Shown: positions 42,883 to 53,832 of the stretch, piece after piece
Numbering within the stretch: the first letter of the stretch is position 1
Layout: every line of letters begins with the position of its first letter
NCBI RefSeq assembly: GCF_018388445.1
Contig: NZ_CP074405.1
Span: forward strand, 1,922,001 to 1,986,000
Direction: 5' to 3'
DNA: 64,000 nt
DNA from: Cellulomonas wangleii
Lineage (GTDB): Bacteria; Actinomycetota; Actinomycetes; Actinomycetales; Cellulomonadaceae
The notes under the pieces: model-generated
Seen by the model: only the letters and a program-made list of their open reading frames with translations
Database searches by the model: none
What the model was told of the DNA's origin: nothing
Program-made: the position numbers and the translations under genes

Positions 42883-43968
42883 GTGCCCAGCCCGTCCGCA
42901 GCGCCCGTCCCCGCCCCCGGTGAGGCGTGGTTCGGGGGGCGCCACGCCCGGGGGGTCGTCGAGCACGCCGATCTGCGGGCCCGGCCGGACGCGACGGCGG
43001 CACCGGGCTGGTGGGCGGTCGTGGGGGAGTTCGAGGGCCGTGTCGACGCGTGGCGCTTCGCCGACGTGCGCCCGGCGGCCGTTGCGCAGGGTGCGTCGCA
43101 GGCCTGGCAGGGGCCGCCGCGCGCGGCCTGGACGTCGTCGCTGGACCGTGCCGGCTACGTGGCCGCGGTGGAGCGGGTCCGCGCGCACGTGCGCGACGGG
43201 CTGGTGTACCAGGCGAACGTCTGCCGCGTGCTGTCCGCGCCGCTGCCCGGCGGCGACGGCCGTGAGCCCGCTGCGCGTGCCCTGGGCGCCCGTCTCGCGG
43301 CCGGGAACCCGGCGCCGTACTCCGGGGGCGTCCACGTGCCCTTCGGGGGCCCTGTGGCGCCGGGGTGGGTCGTCACGGCCTCGCCCGAGCTCTTCCTGCG
43401 CGTGCGGGACGGCGTCGTCACGTCGGCGCCCATCAAGGGCACCGCGGCCACGCCCGCCGGTCTGAGCGCCAAGGACCGCGCGGAGAACGTGATGATCACC
43501 GACCTCGTGCGCAACGACCTGCAGCGCGTGTGCCGGCCGGGGACCGTGCGGGTGACCGACCTGCTGGCCACCGAGCAGCACCCTGGGCTGGTGCACCTCG
43601 TCTCGACCGTCGCCGGCGACCTGCTCCCCGAGGTCCGGGACGCACCGGACGGTCTCGCCCGGCTGCTCGCCGCGACCTACCCGCCGGGCTCGGTGTCCGG
43701 GGCGCCCAAGAGCTCGGCGCTCCGGGTGATCGCGGAGCTCGAGCCCGTCCCGCGCGGCCCGTACTGCGGCCTGGTCGGATGGGTGCACGTGGCCGGGGAC
43801 GGCACCTGGTCCGCCGAGCTCGCCGTCGGCATCCGCACCTTCTGGTGGCGTGACGACGTCCTGCGCTTCGGCACCGGGGCCGGGATCACGTGGGCGAGCG
43901 ACGCCGCGGCGGAGTGGGACGAGACCGAGCTCAAGGCCGCCCGACTGGTCGCGCTCGCGTCGCGCTGA
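42883..43968 (+). CDS. pabB: aminodeoxychorismate synthase component I
   Basis: 361 residues of the chorismate-binding family. The active-site lysine motif PIKGT is at 183-187 (PabB has Lys here; anthranilate synthase has Ala), followed by KDRAENVMITDLVRNDLQRV, HLVSTVAGDL and the C-terminal FGTGAGITWASDA. It aminates chorismate on the way to p-aminobenzoate and folate. The N-terminal domain is short (~90 residues), and the glutaminase partner PabA is not in the window. GTG 42883 looks leaderless. pabC follows 32 bases on. Confidence 0.9.
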   Translation: MPSPSAAPVPAPGEAWFGGRHARGVVEHADLRARPDATAAPGWWAVVGEFEGRVDAWRFADVRPAAVAQGASQAWQGPPRAAWTSSLDRAGYVAAVERVRAHVRDGLVYQANVCRVLSAPLPGGDGREPAARALGARLAAGNPAPYSGGVHVPFGGPVAPGWVVTASPELFLRVRDGVVTSAPIKGTAATPAGLSAKDRAENVMITDLVRNDLQRVCRPGTVRVTDLLATEQHPGLVHLVSTVAGDLLPEVRDAPDGLARLLAATYPPGSVSGAPKSSALRVIAELEPVPRGPYCGLVGWVHVAGDGTWSAELAVGIRTFWWRDDVLRFGTGAGITWASDAAAEWDETELKAARLVALASR

Positions 43969-44000
43969 CGACCGGCCGCGCGGGCGCGGCCGGTGGCAGG

Positions 44001-44873
44001 ATGGCCGGCGTGGACGTGACCATCTGGGCCGACGGCCGGCTGCGCACCCCGGACGAGCCGGTGCTCACGGCCGTCGACCACGGCGTGACAGTCGGCGACG
44101 GTGTCTTCGAGACCTGTGCCGTGCACCACGGCGTCGCGTTCGCCCTGACCCGGCACCTGGCCCGCCTGGAGGCGTCCGCGCGGGGGATGGGGCTGCCGGC
44201 CCTGCCGCTGGACGACGTGCGTGCCGGCGTGCGCGCGGTGCTCGCCGCGGCGGGGGAGCGCGCGGGGCGCCTGCGGATCACCGTGACCGGCGGTCCGGGT
44301 CCGCTGGGCACGCAGCGCGACGCGCCGCACGAGCAGCGCCCCGTGGTCGTCGTGGTCGCAGGTCCGGCGGCCGCGGCCGAGGTCGCCCGCGCGGTGCGGG
44401 TGCCGTGGGTCCGCAACGAGCGCTCACCGCTGGCCGGGCTGAAGACCACGTCGTACGGCGAGAACGTCGTGGCGCTCGCCCGCGCCCGCGAGCACGGCGC
44501 CGACGAGGCCCTCCTGGCCGACACCCGGGGGCGCCTGTGCGAGGGCACCGGGTCCAACGTGTTCGTCGAGACCGCCGGGGAGATGCTGACGCCCGCGCTG
44601 GAGACCGGCGCGCTGGCGGGCATCACCCGCGAGCTCGTGCTGCTGTGGGGGCGTGAGGCCGGGCTCCCGGTGCGCGAGGCCCGTCCCGACGAGCTGCCGT
44701 GGGAGGTGCTGGACGACGTGGCCGCCGGGCGCGCCCACCTGGCGCTGACGGGGTCCGTGCGTCACGTCACCCCGGTCGTGCGCCTCGACGACGTGGACGT
44801 GACGCCCGGACCGCTGTCGCAGGAGGCCCGGCGCGTGTTCCTCGAGCGGCTGCCCCAGGACCTGGACCCGTAG
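44001..44873 (+). CDS. pabC: aminodeoxychorismate lyase (class IV PLP enzyme)
   Basis: 290 residues. The PLP lysine is in GLKTTSYGENV, followed by ADEALLADTRGRLCEGTGSN, and the N-terminus has DHGVTVGDGVFET, all marks of the branched-chain aminotransferase/ADC lyase family. It releases pyruvate from aminodeoxychorismate to give p-aminobenzoate; pairing with pabB supports this over an aminotransferase role. The start is uncertain: ATG 44001, or GTG 44010, which sits 7 bases after CAGGAT and would suit a leaderless transcript beginning MDVTIWADG. Confidence 0.88.
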   Translation: MAGVDVTIWADGRLRTPDEPVLTAVDHGVTVGDGVFETCAVHHGVAFALTRHLARLEASARGMGLPALPLDDVRAGVRAVLAAAGERAGRLRITVTGGPGPLGTQRDAPHEQRPVVVVVAGPAAAAEVARAVRVPWVRNERSPLAGLKTTSYGENVVALARAREHGADEALLADTRGRLCEGTGSNVFVETAGEMLTPALETGALAGITRELVLLWGREAGLPVREARPDELPWEVLDDVAAGRAHLALTGSVRHVTPVVRLDDVDVTPGPLSQEARRVFLERLPQDLDP

Positions 44874-44920
44874 GCCCCTGCGGAGCCGGACGGTGGCGGG
44901 CCCCGGACGACCGCACGGCT

Positions 44921-44962
44921 GGACGACGACGCGCCCGGACGACGACGCGCCCGGACGACGAC
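44921..44962. repeat. 16-base tandem repeat, 2.6 copies
   Basis: GGACGACGACGCGCCC at 44921 and 44937, then the first 10 bases again at 44953. Non-coding, between pabC and its terminator. Confidence 0.8.
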
Positions 44963-44990
44963 AGCCGGCCCCGCGCGTGCGGGACCGGCT
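44963..44990. terminator. terminator between pabC and SsgA-like gene
   Basis: AGCCGG-C-CCCGC-GCGT-GCGGG-A-CCGGCT: a 12-pair stem with one mismatch between two convergent genes. Confidence 0.65.
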
Positions 44991-45014
44991 GGAGCCGTCG
45001 GGTGGTGCCGCGGG

Positions 45015-45443
45015 TCAGGCGGTGAGCAGGGCGGCGATCAGCGCCGTGATCTCGCCCTCCATCTTGTCCGACTCCGCGCCCACGGGGACGAGGGACTCGG
45101 TCGCGGCGAGGAACCGCAGCAGCGGCTCCGTCGGCGCCGCCAGCAGCGCGCTGCCCTCGACGCCCGAGAGCGACACGAGGGTGTAGTCGGGGTCGTCGTC
45201 GCGCCAGACCTGCACGTCACCGGTGCCGGCCGGGGCGTCGGCGACCGCGTGCACGCCCTGGGCGAGCAGCTCGCGGCCGAGCAGCCACGTCGACATCGTG
45301 TGGGCGCCCGTGAAGACGGCGCGCACCGTGTAGGGGTCGGTGGTGCGGAAGCAGAGCTCCGCGGACACCGGGATGACGGTCGCATCGGACCCGATGAGCT
45401 GCATGGCGACGACCTCGATGACGTCGTACGACGATCCCGTCAT
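45015..45443 (-). CDS. SsgA-like (SALP) cell-division/sporulation regulator
   Basis: 142 residues, the usual SALP length. Features are AELCFRTTDPYTVRAVF, WLLGRELLAQGVHA, DVQVWRDDD and EGSALLAAPTEPLLRFL, which match the SsgA/SsgB family that localises FtsZ in streptomycetes. The likely equivalent here is SsgB, the most widespread member; the exact type cannot be decided. ATG 45443 has a strong AGGAGGA ribosome site. Transcribed alone, convergent with pabC. Confidence 0.88.
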   Translation of the reverse strand: MTGSSYDVIEVVAMQLIGSDATVIPVSAELCFRTTDPYTVRAVFTGAHTMSTWLLGRELLAQGVHAVADAPAGTGDVQVWRDDDPDYTLVSLSGVEGSALLAAPTEPLLRFLAATESLVPVGAESDKMEGEITALIAALLTA

Positions 45444-45826
45444 CGGGTCCTCCTGTCGCGTGGTGGTGCCCGCACGGGCCCGTGGACTCACATCATGGCA
45501 GGACCGATGTCCCATTGGACCGTTGCTTGCCCACAGTTCACCCGCCCGGACCCTTTCACCTTGATGGAAAACGTTGCCCATCGCACGGGAGGGTGCAGAT
45601 CGCGACAAGCTGCCCGGTCGCGGCGCCGGTCGTGAGACCCGTCGTGAGCACGTCGGGGCGCTCCTGCGCAGGGCTCCACGGGCCGGCGCGGCACGCCGAC
45701 GACGAGGTCGGTTCGGCGTTCGGGCCGACGTCCGCTAACATCGTCTCCCGTGCCGCCCACGGGTGGTTCGCCGGTGGTCTGCCCCGAGGGGCTGGGCCGT
45801 CGACGGACCCGGACGGCGCACGCAGC
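45444..45826. promoter_or_regulatory. intergenic region with promoter for tRNA-Val(CAC)
   Basis: 383 bases without a convincing gene. TAACAT at 45736-45741 is a good -10 on the plus strand, about 85 bases before the tRNA; the -35 is poor. The left part should contain the promoter of the SsgA-like gene, with some A/T-richer sequence around 45,520-45,580 but no clear boxes. Confidence 0.4.
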
Positions 45827-45898
45827 GGGCGATTGGCTCAGTGGTAGAGCGCCTCGTTCACACCGAGGAGGTCACTGGTTCGAACCCAGTATCGCCCA
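45827..45898 (+). tRNA. tRNA-Val (CAC)
   Basis: 72 bases without CCA. Acceptor GGGCGAT/ATCGCCC is the same as in tRNA-Val(GAC) at 42440; anticodon arm CCTCG-TTCACAC-CGAGG gives CAC; T-arm GGTTCGAACC. Followed by a strong terminator. Confidence 0.97.
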
Positions 45899-45904
45899 CC
45901 CGCT

Positions 45905-45940
45905 CGACGACGCCCCGGCCTGATGGCTGGGGCGTCGTCG
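45905..45940 (+). terminator. tRNA-Val(CAC) terminator
   Basis: CGACGACGCCCC and GGGGCGTCGTCG form a perfect 12-base stem with a 12-base loop, 7 bases after the tRNA. Confidence 0.75.
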
Positions 45941-46008
45941 TGTCCGGACCGGGTGGGCCCGGCGGGTCGTGGCCGCCGAGGACCGCACCCGTCCCGCCGC
46001 CCGCGGGC

Positions 46009-46191
46009 TCAGGCGGCAGGCACCAGGGCGGTGCGGGCGGCGCGGTCGATGACGCCGGCGACCACGTCCGGACGCGTGAGGTACGCCGCGTGGTTCCCCT
46101 CCACCTCGGTCACCTCACCTCGCGCGGGCAGCTCGCGTCCGTGCTGCTCGGGGACCGCGCCGGCCGGGGCGTGCACCGAGGTCGGCAACCG
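46009..46191 (-). pseudogene. C-terminal remnant of an alpha/beta-hydrolase
   Basis: Reading the minus strand to the TGA at 46009-46011 gives about 60 residues, ending with [17 protein letters not shown] and VVAGVIDRAARTALVPAA. This is the usual C-terminus of an alpha/beta-hydrolase with the catalytic-His context [10 protein letters not shown]. Upstream the frame loses family likeness and runs into nadE within ~25 codons, so the rest of the gene is gone. The frame is too short to be a whole enzyme. It accounts for most of the 315-base gap 45899-46213. Confidence 0.5.
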
Positions 46192-46213
46192 CGGGCCGTG
46201 CCAGACTCGCGAC

Positions 46214-48283
<2,070 letters not shown>

Positions 48284-48292
48284 CCCGCCTCT

Positions 48293-48319
48293 GCACCCCG
48301 GTCGGCGACGGCGGGGTGC
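48293..48319 (+). terminator. nadE terminator
   Basis: GCACCCCG and CGGGGTGC pair perfectly around an 11-base loop, 10 bases after the nadE stop. Confidence 0.6.
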
Positions 48320-48341
48320 GCCTCCGGCCGACCGCGGTCGG

Positions 48342-48347
48342 TAGCAT
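48342..48347 (+). promoter_or_regulatory. -10 box for the thrS operon
   Basis: TAGCAT fits the -10 consensus; no clear -35. The leader to thrS would be about 80 bases. I looked for a T-box specifier hairpin and did not find one. Confidence 0.4.
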
Positions 48348-48433
48348 CGACCTGGCCCGTGTCGACGACCGCCGACCCGTGCCGCCGACCCGCCGCGACC
48401 CGCGGAGCGGGCAGACCCGAGGAGCTCACGAAC

Positions 48434-50446
48434 GTGCCCGAGCAGATGACCCTGACCGTCGACGGCGTCGAGACCCCGGTCGCGCAGGGCACGACGGGCG
48501 CCGAGCTGTTCGCCGACCGCCGGGACGTCGTCGTCGTCCGCGTCGACGGCGAGCTGAAGGACCTCGCTGCGCCGCTGGCGTCCGGCGCGGTGGTGGAGCC
48601 GGTGACCATCGACTCCCCGGACGGGCTCGCGGTGCTGCGGCACTCGGCCGCCCACGTGCTCGCGCAGGCGGTGCAGGAGGTCAACCCGAAGGCGCGGCTC
48701 GGCATCGGCCCGCCGATCACCGACGGCTTCTACTACGACTTCGACGTCGAGACCCCGTTCACCCCCGAGGACCTGAAGGCCATCGAGAAGGTCATGGGCC
48801 GGATCGTCAAGGAGGGCCAGACCTTCCGGCGGTGGGAGGTCACCGAGGCGCAGGCGCGCGAGGAGCTCGCTGCCGAGCCGTACAAGCTCGAGCTCATCGG
48901 GCTCAAGGGCGAGGCCGGGGACACCGACGGCGCGTCCGTCGAGGTGGGCCTCGGCGGGCTGTCGATCTACCAGAACGTGCGCGGCGCCGGGCGGGAGTCC
49001 GAGACCGTCGTGTGGCAGGACCTGTGCCGCGGTCCGCACCTGCCCTCCACCCGCCTGATCGGCAACGGCTTCCAGCTCACCCGGTCCGCGGCCGCCTACT
49101 GGCGCGGGTCGGAGAAGAACCCGCAGCTGCAGCGGGTCTACGGCACCGCGTGGCCGACCAAGGACGAGCTCAAGGCCTACCTCGAGCGGATCGCCGAGGC
49201 GGAGCGCCGTGACCACCGGAAGCTCGGCAACGAGCTCGACCTGTTCTCGTTCCCCGAGGAGATCGGGTCCGGCCTGGCGGTCTTCCACCCCAAGGGCGGC
49301 ATCATCCGCATGGAGATGGAGGAGTACTCGCGCCGCCGGCACGTGCAGGCCGGCTACTCCTTCGTGAACTCGCCGCACATCACCAAGGAGCAGCTCTTCC
49401 AGATCTCGGGCCACCTGGACTGGTACGCCGACGGCATGTACCCGCCCATGCAGCTCGACGCGGAGTACCACGAGGACGGCACGATCCGGCGCGAGGGGCA
49501 GAACTACTACCTCAAGCCCATGAACTGCCCGATGCACAACCTCATCTTCGCCTCGCGCGGGCGGTCGTACCGCGAGCTGCCGCTGCGGCTCTTCGAGTTC
49601 GGCACCGTGTACCGGTACGAGAAGTCCGGCGTCGTGCACGGCATGACCCGCGCGCGCGGCTTCACCCAGGACGACGCGCACATCTACTGCACGCGCGAGC
49701 AGATGAAGGACGAGCTGACCAGTCTGCTCACCTTCGTCCTCGACCTGCTCAAGGACTACGGGCTCGACGACTTCTACCTGGAGCTGTCGACCCGCAACCC
49801 CGAGAAGTCGGTGGGCTCCGAGGAGGTCTGGGAGGAGGCGACCGAGACCCTGCGCGAGGTCGCCGAGGCCTCGGGCCTCGACCTCGTGCCGGACCCGGGC
49901 GGCGCCGCCTTCTACGGCCCCAAGATCTCGGTCCAGGCCAAGGACGCCATCGGCCGCACCTGGCAGATGTCGACCATCCAGCTCGACTTCAACCTCCCCG
50001 AGCGCTTCGAGCTCGAGTACACCGCCCCCGACGGCACCCGGCAGCGCCCGGTGATGATCCACCGCGCCCTGTTCGGCTCGATCGAGCGGTTCTTCGCCGT
50101 GCTGACCGAGCACTACGCCGGGGCGTTCCCCGCCTGGCTCGCCCCCGTCCAGGTGCTGGCCGTGCCGGTCGCCGAGCCGTTCGAGCCGTACCTCGACGAG
50201 GTGGTCTCCCGCCTGCGCGCCCAGGGGATCCGTGCCGAGGTCGACCGCTCCGACGACCGCTTCGGCAAGAAGATCCGCAACGCCTCGACGCAGAAGATCC
50301 CGTTCGTGCTCATCGCCGGCGGGGAGGACGCCGAGGCCGGTGCCGTCTCCTTCCGCTACCGCGACGGCCGGCAGGACAACGGCGTGCCCGTCGACGTGGC
50401 GGTCGAGCGGATCGTCGCGGCCGTCCGCGACCGCGTGCAGGTCTGA
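48434..50446 (+). CDS. thrS: threonine-tRNA ligase
   Basis: 670 residues, full-length class II synthetase. N-terminal TGS domain (~1-65), the second editing-like domain ([24 protein letters not shown]), the catalytic core with [50 protein letters not shown], and the anticodon-binding domain. The catalytic Cys-His-His zinc site is intact. GTG 48434 was chosen over ATG 48446 because AGGAG stands 9 bases upstream. It leads thrS-HIT-pgsA-patA-pimA, an order conserved in actinobacteria. Confidence 0.97.
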   Translation: MPEQMTLTVDGVETPVAQGTTGAELFADRRDVVVVRVDGELKDLAAPLASGAVVEPVTIDSPDGLAVLRHSAAHVLAQAVQEVNPKARLGIGPPITDGFYYDFDVETPFTPEDLKAIEKVMGRIVKEGQTFRRWEVTEAQAREELAAEPYKLELIGLKGEAGDTDGASVEVGLGGLSIYQNVRGAGRESETVVWQDLCRGPHLPSTRLIGNGFQLTRSAAAYWRGSEKNPQLQRVYGTAWPTKDELKAYLERIAEAERRDHRKLGNELDLFSFPEEIGSGLAVFHPKGGIIRMEMEEYSRRRHVQAGYSFVNSPHITKEQLFQISGHLDWYADGMYPPMQLDAEYHEDGTIRREGQNYYLKPMNCPMHNLIFASRGRSYRELPLRLFEFGTVYRYEKSGVVHGMTRARGFTQDDAHIYCTREQMKDELTSLLTFVLDLLKDYGLDDFYLELSTRNPEKSVGSEEVWEEATETLREVAEASGLDLVPDPGGAAFYGPKISVQAKDAIGRTWQMSTIQLDFNLPERFELEYTAPDGTRQRPVMIHRALFGSIERFFAVLTEHYAGAFPAWLAPVQVLAVPVAEPFEPYLDEVVSRLRAQGIRAEVDRSDDRFGKKIRNASTQKIPFVLIAGGEDAEAGAVSFRYRDGRQDNGVPVDVAVERIVAAVRDRVQV

Positions 50447-50449
50447 GCC

Positions 50450-51022
50450 GTGCCCTCCTCCGACGACGTGGAGGTCGAGCCCGCCGACGCCTTCGCCGGC
50501 GTCCCGGACGGGCTCGACCGCCTCTGGACCCCGCACCGCATGGCCTACATCGGCGGGCAGGACAAGCCCGCGGACGACTCGCCGGGGGACGGCTGCCCGT
50601 TCTGCCGCATCCCCGGCCTGCCGGACGAGCAGGGGCTCGTCGTGCACCGCGGCGCGGTCGCCTACGTGGTGATGAACCTCTACCCGTACAACTCCGGGCA
50701 CCTCCTGGTGTGCCCGTACCGGCACGTCGCGGACTACACCGAGCTCACGCCGTCCGAGGTCGCGGAGGTGGCGGACCTCACGCGCACCGCGATGCGGGTG
50801 GTGCGCGACGTGCTCGCGCCCGACGGCTTCAACCTCGGCATGAACCAGGGGCAGGTCGCGGGCGCGGGCATCCAGGCGCACCTGCACCAGCACGTCGTGC
50901 CCCGCTGGGGTGGCGACGCGAACTTCCTGCCGATCGTGGCGCGCACGCGCGCGCTGCCGGCGCTGCTCGGCGACACGCGTGAGGCGCTCGCCGCCGCGTG
51001 GCCCGCCACCACGAAGGGATGA
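50450..51022 (+). CDS. HIT-family nucleotide phosphorylase (Ap4A type)
   Basis: 190 residues. The catalytic histidine triad is H144, H146 and H148 in AHLHQHVV; GHLLVCPYRHVADYTEL and the zinc pair CPFC near residue 49 place it with mycobacterial Rv2613c, a diadenosine tetraphosphate phosphorylase. It probably scavenges Ap4A, which synthetases such as the adjacent ThrRS make. GTG 50450 is 3 bases after the thrS stop. Confidence 0.88.
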   Translation: MPSSDDVEVEPADAFAGVPDGLDRLWTPHRMAYIGGQDKPADDSPGDGCPFCRIPGLPDEQGLVVHRGAVAYVVMNLYPYNSGHLLVCPYRHVADYTELTPSEVAEVADLTRTAMRVVRDVLAPDGFNLGMNQGQVAGAGIQAHLHQHVVPRWGGDANFLPIVARTRALPALLGDTREALAAAWPATTKG

Positions 51023-51029
51023 CGGACGC

Positions 51030-51641
51030 GTGCTGAGCCGACTGCGCGGGGTGATGACGCGGCTGTGGACGCCGCTCGCCGACGCGCTCCTGCGCCGGGG
51101 GGTGTCGCCGGACGCCGTGACGATCACCGGGACGCTCGTCGTCGTCGTGACGGCCCTGTGGGCGTTCCCCACGGGTCACCTGCTGCTCGGTGGCCTGCTC
51201 ATCGCCGTCTTCACGCTCACCGACTCGCTCGACGGGGTGATGGCGCGGCGCGCCGGGCGCAGCAGTCCCTGGGGGGCGTTCCTCGACTCCACGCTCGACC
51301 GCTTCGGTGACGGCGCGATCTTCGCCGGCCTCGTGCTCTGGTACACCGGCGGCGGCGGCTCGCGGCTCACCGCCGTCCTCGCGCTCGCGTGCCTGGTGCT
51401 CGGCTCGATCGTGCCGTACGCCCGGGCGCGTGCCGAGGGCCTGGGCATGACGGCCGCGGTCGGGATCGCCGAGCGCGCCGAGCGGCTCGTGGCCGTGATC
51501 GTGGCGACGATCCTGGTCGGCGCCGGGCTGCCCGACGTCGTCATGACCGTCGTCCTGGGGCTGCTCGCGGCTGCGTCGGCGGTCACGGTGGTGCAGCGCA
51601 TGGCCACGGTCCGTCGCCAGGTGCGGGAGGCGGCCCCGTGA
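51030..51641 (+). CDS. pgsA: phosphatidylinositol phosphate synthase (CDP-alcohol phosphatidyltransferase)
   Basis: 203 residues with about six membrane helices. The catalytic signature D-x2-D-G-x2-A-R-x8-G-x3-D-x3-D is exact: D65, D68, G69, A72, R73, G82, D86 and D90. With patA and pimA next to it, the product is probably phosphatidyl-myo-inositol phosphate, the base of PIM lipids, made from CDP-diacylglycerol at the inner membrane. GTG 51030 is 7 bases after the HIT stop. Overlaps patA by 4 bases. Confidence 0.93.
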   Translation: MLSRLRGVMTRLWTPLADALLRRGVSPDAVTITGTLVVVVTALWAFPTGHLLLGGLLIAVFTLTDSLDGVMARRAGRSSPWGAFLDSTLDRFGDGAIFAGLVLWYTGGGGSRLTAVLALACLVLGSIVPYARARAEGLGMTAAVGIAERAERLVAVIVATILVGAGLPDVVMTVVLGLLAAASAVTVVQRMATVRRQVREAAP

Positions 51642-52630
51642 TCGACGTCGCCCGCGCCTACCACCTCGCGTGGCGCGTCGGCCACCGGGTCCCCGGCGTC
51701 GTCGTGCGCGGGCTGAGCACGCTCGGCGCGGACGTCGCGTGGGCGCGCCGCGGGTCCGGCGTGCGGCGCCTCGAGGCCAACCTCGCCCGGGTGCGCCCCG
51801 AGCTGGACGAGCGTGCGCTGCGTCGGCTCTCGCGCGCGGGCATGCGCTCGTACATGCGCTACTTCGGTGAGGCGTTCACGCTGCGCGCGCTGAGCACGGA
51901 CCAGCTCGCGGCCCGGGTGCGGGTCGAGGGCCTGGAGAACCTCCTGCCGCACCTCGACGAGGGGCGGCAGATCGTCGTCGCCCTCGGGCACACGGGCAAC
52001 TGGGACCTCGCCGGCGCCTGGGCGGCCGCTCACGTCGCGCCGGTCACGACCGTCGCGGAGCGGCTGAAGCCCGAGGAGCTCTTCCAGGAGTTCCTCGCCT
52101 TCCGCGAGAGCATCGGCCTGCGGATCATCCCGCTGACCGGTGGCGGCGACGTGTTCCGGCAGCTGGTGCACGTCACCCGCACCGGACCCGGGCTCCTGCC
52201 GCTGCTGGCGGACCGCGACCTCACGGCCAAGGGCCTCGAGGTCGACCTCTTCGGGCAGCGCGCGCGGGTGGCGGCCGGGCCGGCCGCGCTGGCGGTGACC
52301 ACCGGCGCGCCGCTGGTCGCCGCGTCCATCAGCTACGAGCGGCTGCGTCGTGCCCGGCGGCGGGCGGCCGGCGGGCCGTGGGGGATCGTCGTGCGCTTCA
52401 GCCCTCGCATCGAGGTCCCCGCGGACGCGCCCCGCGCCGACAGGGTGCACGCCCTGACGCAGGCGTGGGTGGACGTCCTCGCCGATCAGATCCAGGCACA
52501 CCCCCAGGACTGGCACATGCTGCAGCGCGTGTTCGTCGCGGACCTCGACCCTGCCCGCGACGCGGCTCGCCGCGCGACGGGGGAGCCGGCTGCGGGCGAC
52601 GACGCCCTGGGCCCGGAGACCGCCACGTGA
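51638..52630 (+). CDS. patA: phosphatidylinositol mannoside acyltransferase
   Basis: 330 residues of the lysophospholipid (LpxL-like) acyltransferase family. The HxxxxD-type site is in LGHTGNWDLAGAWAA; LLPLLADRDLTAKGLEVDLFG and GAPLVAASISYERL are further family marks. It acylates a mannose of PIM on the cytoplasmic face, as Rv2611c does. GTG 51638 overlaps pgsA (GTGA) and its stop overlaps pimA. Confidence 0.92.
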   Translation: MIDVARAYHLAWRVGHRVPGVVVRGLSTLGADVAWARRGSGVRRLEANLARVRPELDERALRRLSRAGMRSYMRYFGEAFTLRALSTDQLAARVRVEGLENLLPHLDEGRQIVVALGHTGNWDLAGAWAAAHVAPVTTVAERLKPEELFQEFLAFRESIGLRIIPLTGGGDVFRQLVHVTRTGPGLLPLLADRDLTAKGLEVDLFGQRARVAAGPAALAVTTGAPLVAASISYERLRRARRRAAGGPWGIVVRFSPRIEVPADAPRADRVHALTQAWVDVLADQIQAHPQDWHMLQRVFVADLDPARDAARRATGEPAAGDDALGPETAT

Positions 52631-53832
52631 CCAGCACCCGCCCCCTGCGCGTGGGGATCGTGTGCCCCTACTCCTTCGACGTGCCCGGGGGCGTGCAGTT
52701 CCACGTCCGGGACCTGGCCGAGTCGCTCATCGGGCGTGGCCACGAGGTGTCGGTGCTCGCTCCCGCGGCCGACGACACCCCCGTCCCGCCCTACCTGGTC
52801 GCGGCCGGCCGCGCGGTCCCCGTGCACTACAACGGGTCCGTCGCGCGGCTCACGTTCGGCCCCGTGACGGCCGGCCGGGTGCGGCGCTGGCTGGCCGCCG
52901 GCGAGTTCGACGTGCTGCACCTGCACGAGCCCGTCACGCCGAGCCTCGGCATGCTCGCCCTGTGGATCGCGGACGGCCCGGTGGTGGCGACGTTCCACAC
53001 CTCGATCGTGCGGTCCCGCTCCCTGCAGATGGCGTACCCGCTCGTCCGTCAGTCCCTGGAGAAGATCTCCCTGCGGATCGCGGTCTCGGAGGACGCGCGG
53101 CGCACGCTCGTCGAGCACCTGGGCGGCGACGCGGTGGTGATCCCCAACGGGGTGTGGGTCGACACCTTCGCGAACGCCGGCACGGACCCCCGGTGGACCG
53201 GCACGCCGCAGGCGCCGACCGTGGCGTTCCTCGGCCGCCTCGACGAGCCCCGCAAGGGGCTCGCCGTGCTGCTGCGCGCCGTCACGACCGTGCTCGACAC
53301 GTACCCGGGTGCACGGTTCCTCGTCGCGGGCAGCGGTGACACGGGCCAGGAGCAGGCGCGTGAGCTGCTGGGTGACCGGGCCGGCGCGGTCGAGTTCCTC
53401 GGCGGCGTCAGCGAGGAGGACAAGGCGCGGCTGCTGTCCTCCGTGGACGTCTACTGCGCGCCGCAGACCGGCGGCGAGAGCTTCGGCATCGTCCTGGTCG
53501 AGGCGATGGCGGCCGGGACGACGGTGGTCGCCAGCGACCTGGGCGCGTTCGCGCGCGTGCTCGACGACGGGGACGCCGGCGTGCTGTTCCGCACCGGTGA
53601 CCCGGCGGACCTCGGCGCCACCCTGGTGCGGGTGCTCGGCGACGCCGCCCTGCGCGAGCGGATCAGCGCGCACGCGTCGCGCGTGGTGCGCCGCTACGAC
53701 TGGTCGGCGGTGACCGACCAGGTGCTCGCCGTCTACGAGATGGCGGTGGCGGGTCGCGATGCGCCCGTCGGCGAGGACCCGTCGTCGCTGCGCGGCGCCC
53801 GCCTGCTCGAGCTGCGGCGGAACCGCACGTGA
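52627..53832 (+). CDS. pimA: phosphatidyl-myo-inositol mannosyltransferase
   Basis: 401 residues, GT4 (GT-B fold). N-terminal VGIVCPYSFDVPGGVQFHV with the flexible glycine loop; HLHEPVTPSLG; FHTSIVRSRSLQMAYP; C-terminal FLGRLDEPRKGLAVL and the E(x7)E site in GGESFGIVLVEAMAAGT. It transfers mannose from GDP-mannose to PI, the first step of PIM synthesis. Overlaps neighbours on both sides by 4 bases. Its presence indicates an envelope with PIM-type lipids. Confidence 0.95.
   Translation: MTSTRPLRVGIVCPYSFDVPGGVQFHVRDLAESLIGRGHEVSVLAPAADDTPVPPYLVAAGRAVPVHYNGSVARLTFGPVTAGRVRRWLAAGEFDVLHLHEPVTPSLGMLALWIADGPVVATFHTSIVRSRSLQMAYPLVRQSLEKISLRIAVSEDARRTLVEHLGGDAVVIPNGVWVDTFANAGTDPRWTGTPQAPTVAFLGRLDEPRKGLAVLLRAVTTVLDTYPGARFLVAGSGDTGQEQARELLGDRAGAVEFLGGVSEEDKARLLSSVDVYCAPQTGGESFGIVLVEAMAAGTTVVASDLGAFARVLDDGDAGVLFRTGDPADLGATLVRVLGDAALRERISAHASRVVRRYDWSAVTDQVLAVYEMAVAGRDAPVGEDPSSLRGARLLELRRNRT

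Noticed and set aside
44921..44962. 16-base tandem repeat as a regulatory iteron
   Set aside because: Only 2.6 copies, after a stop codon and next to a terminator; simple slippage of a GAC-rich stretch explains it.
48284..48433. T-box riboswitch in the thrS leader
   Set aside because: The gap holds the nadE terminator and a -10 box; the remaining leader of about 80 bases is too short and lacks a T-box-like sequence.
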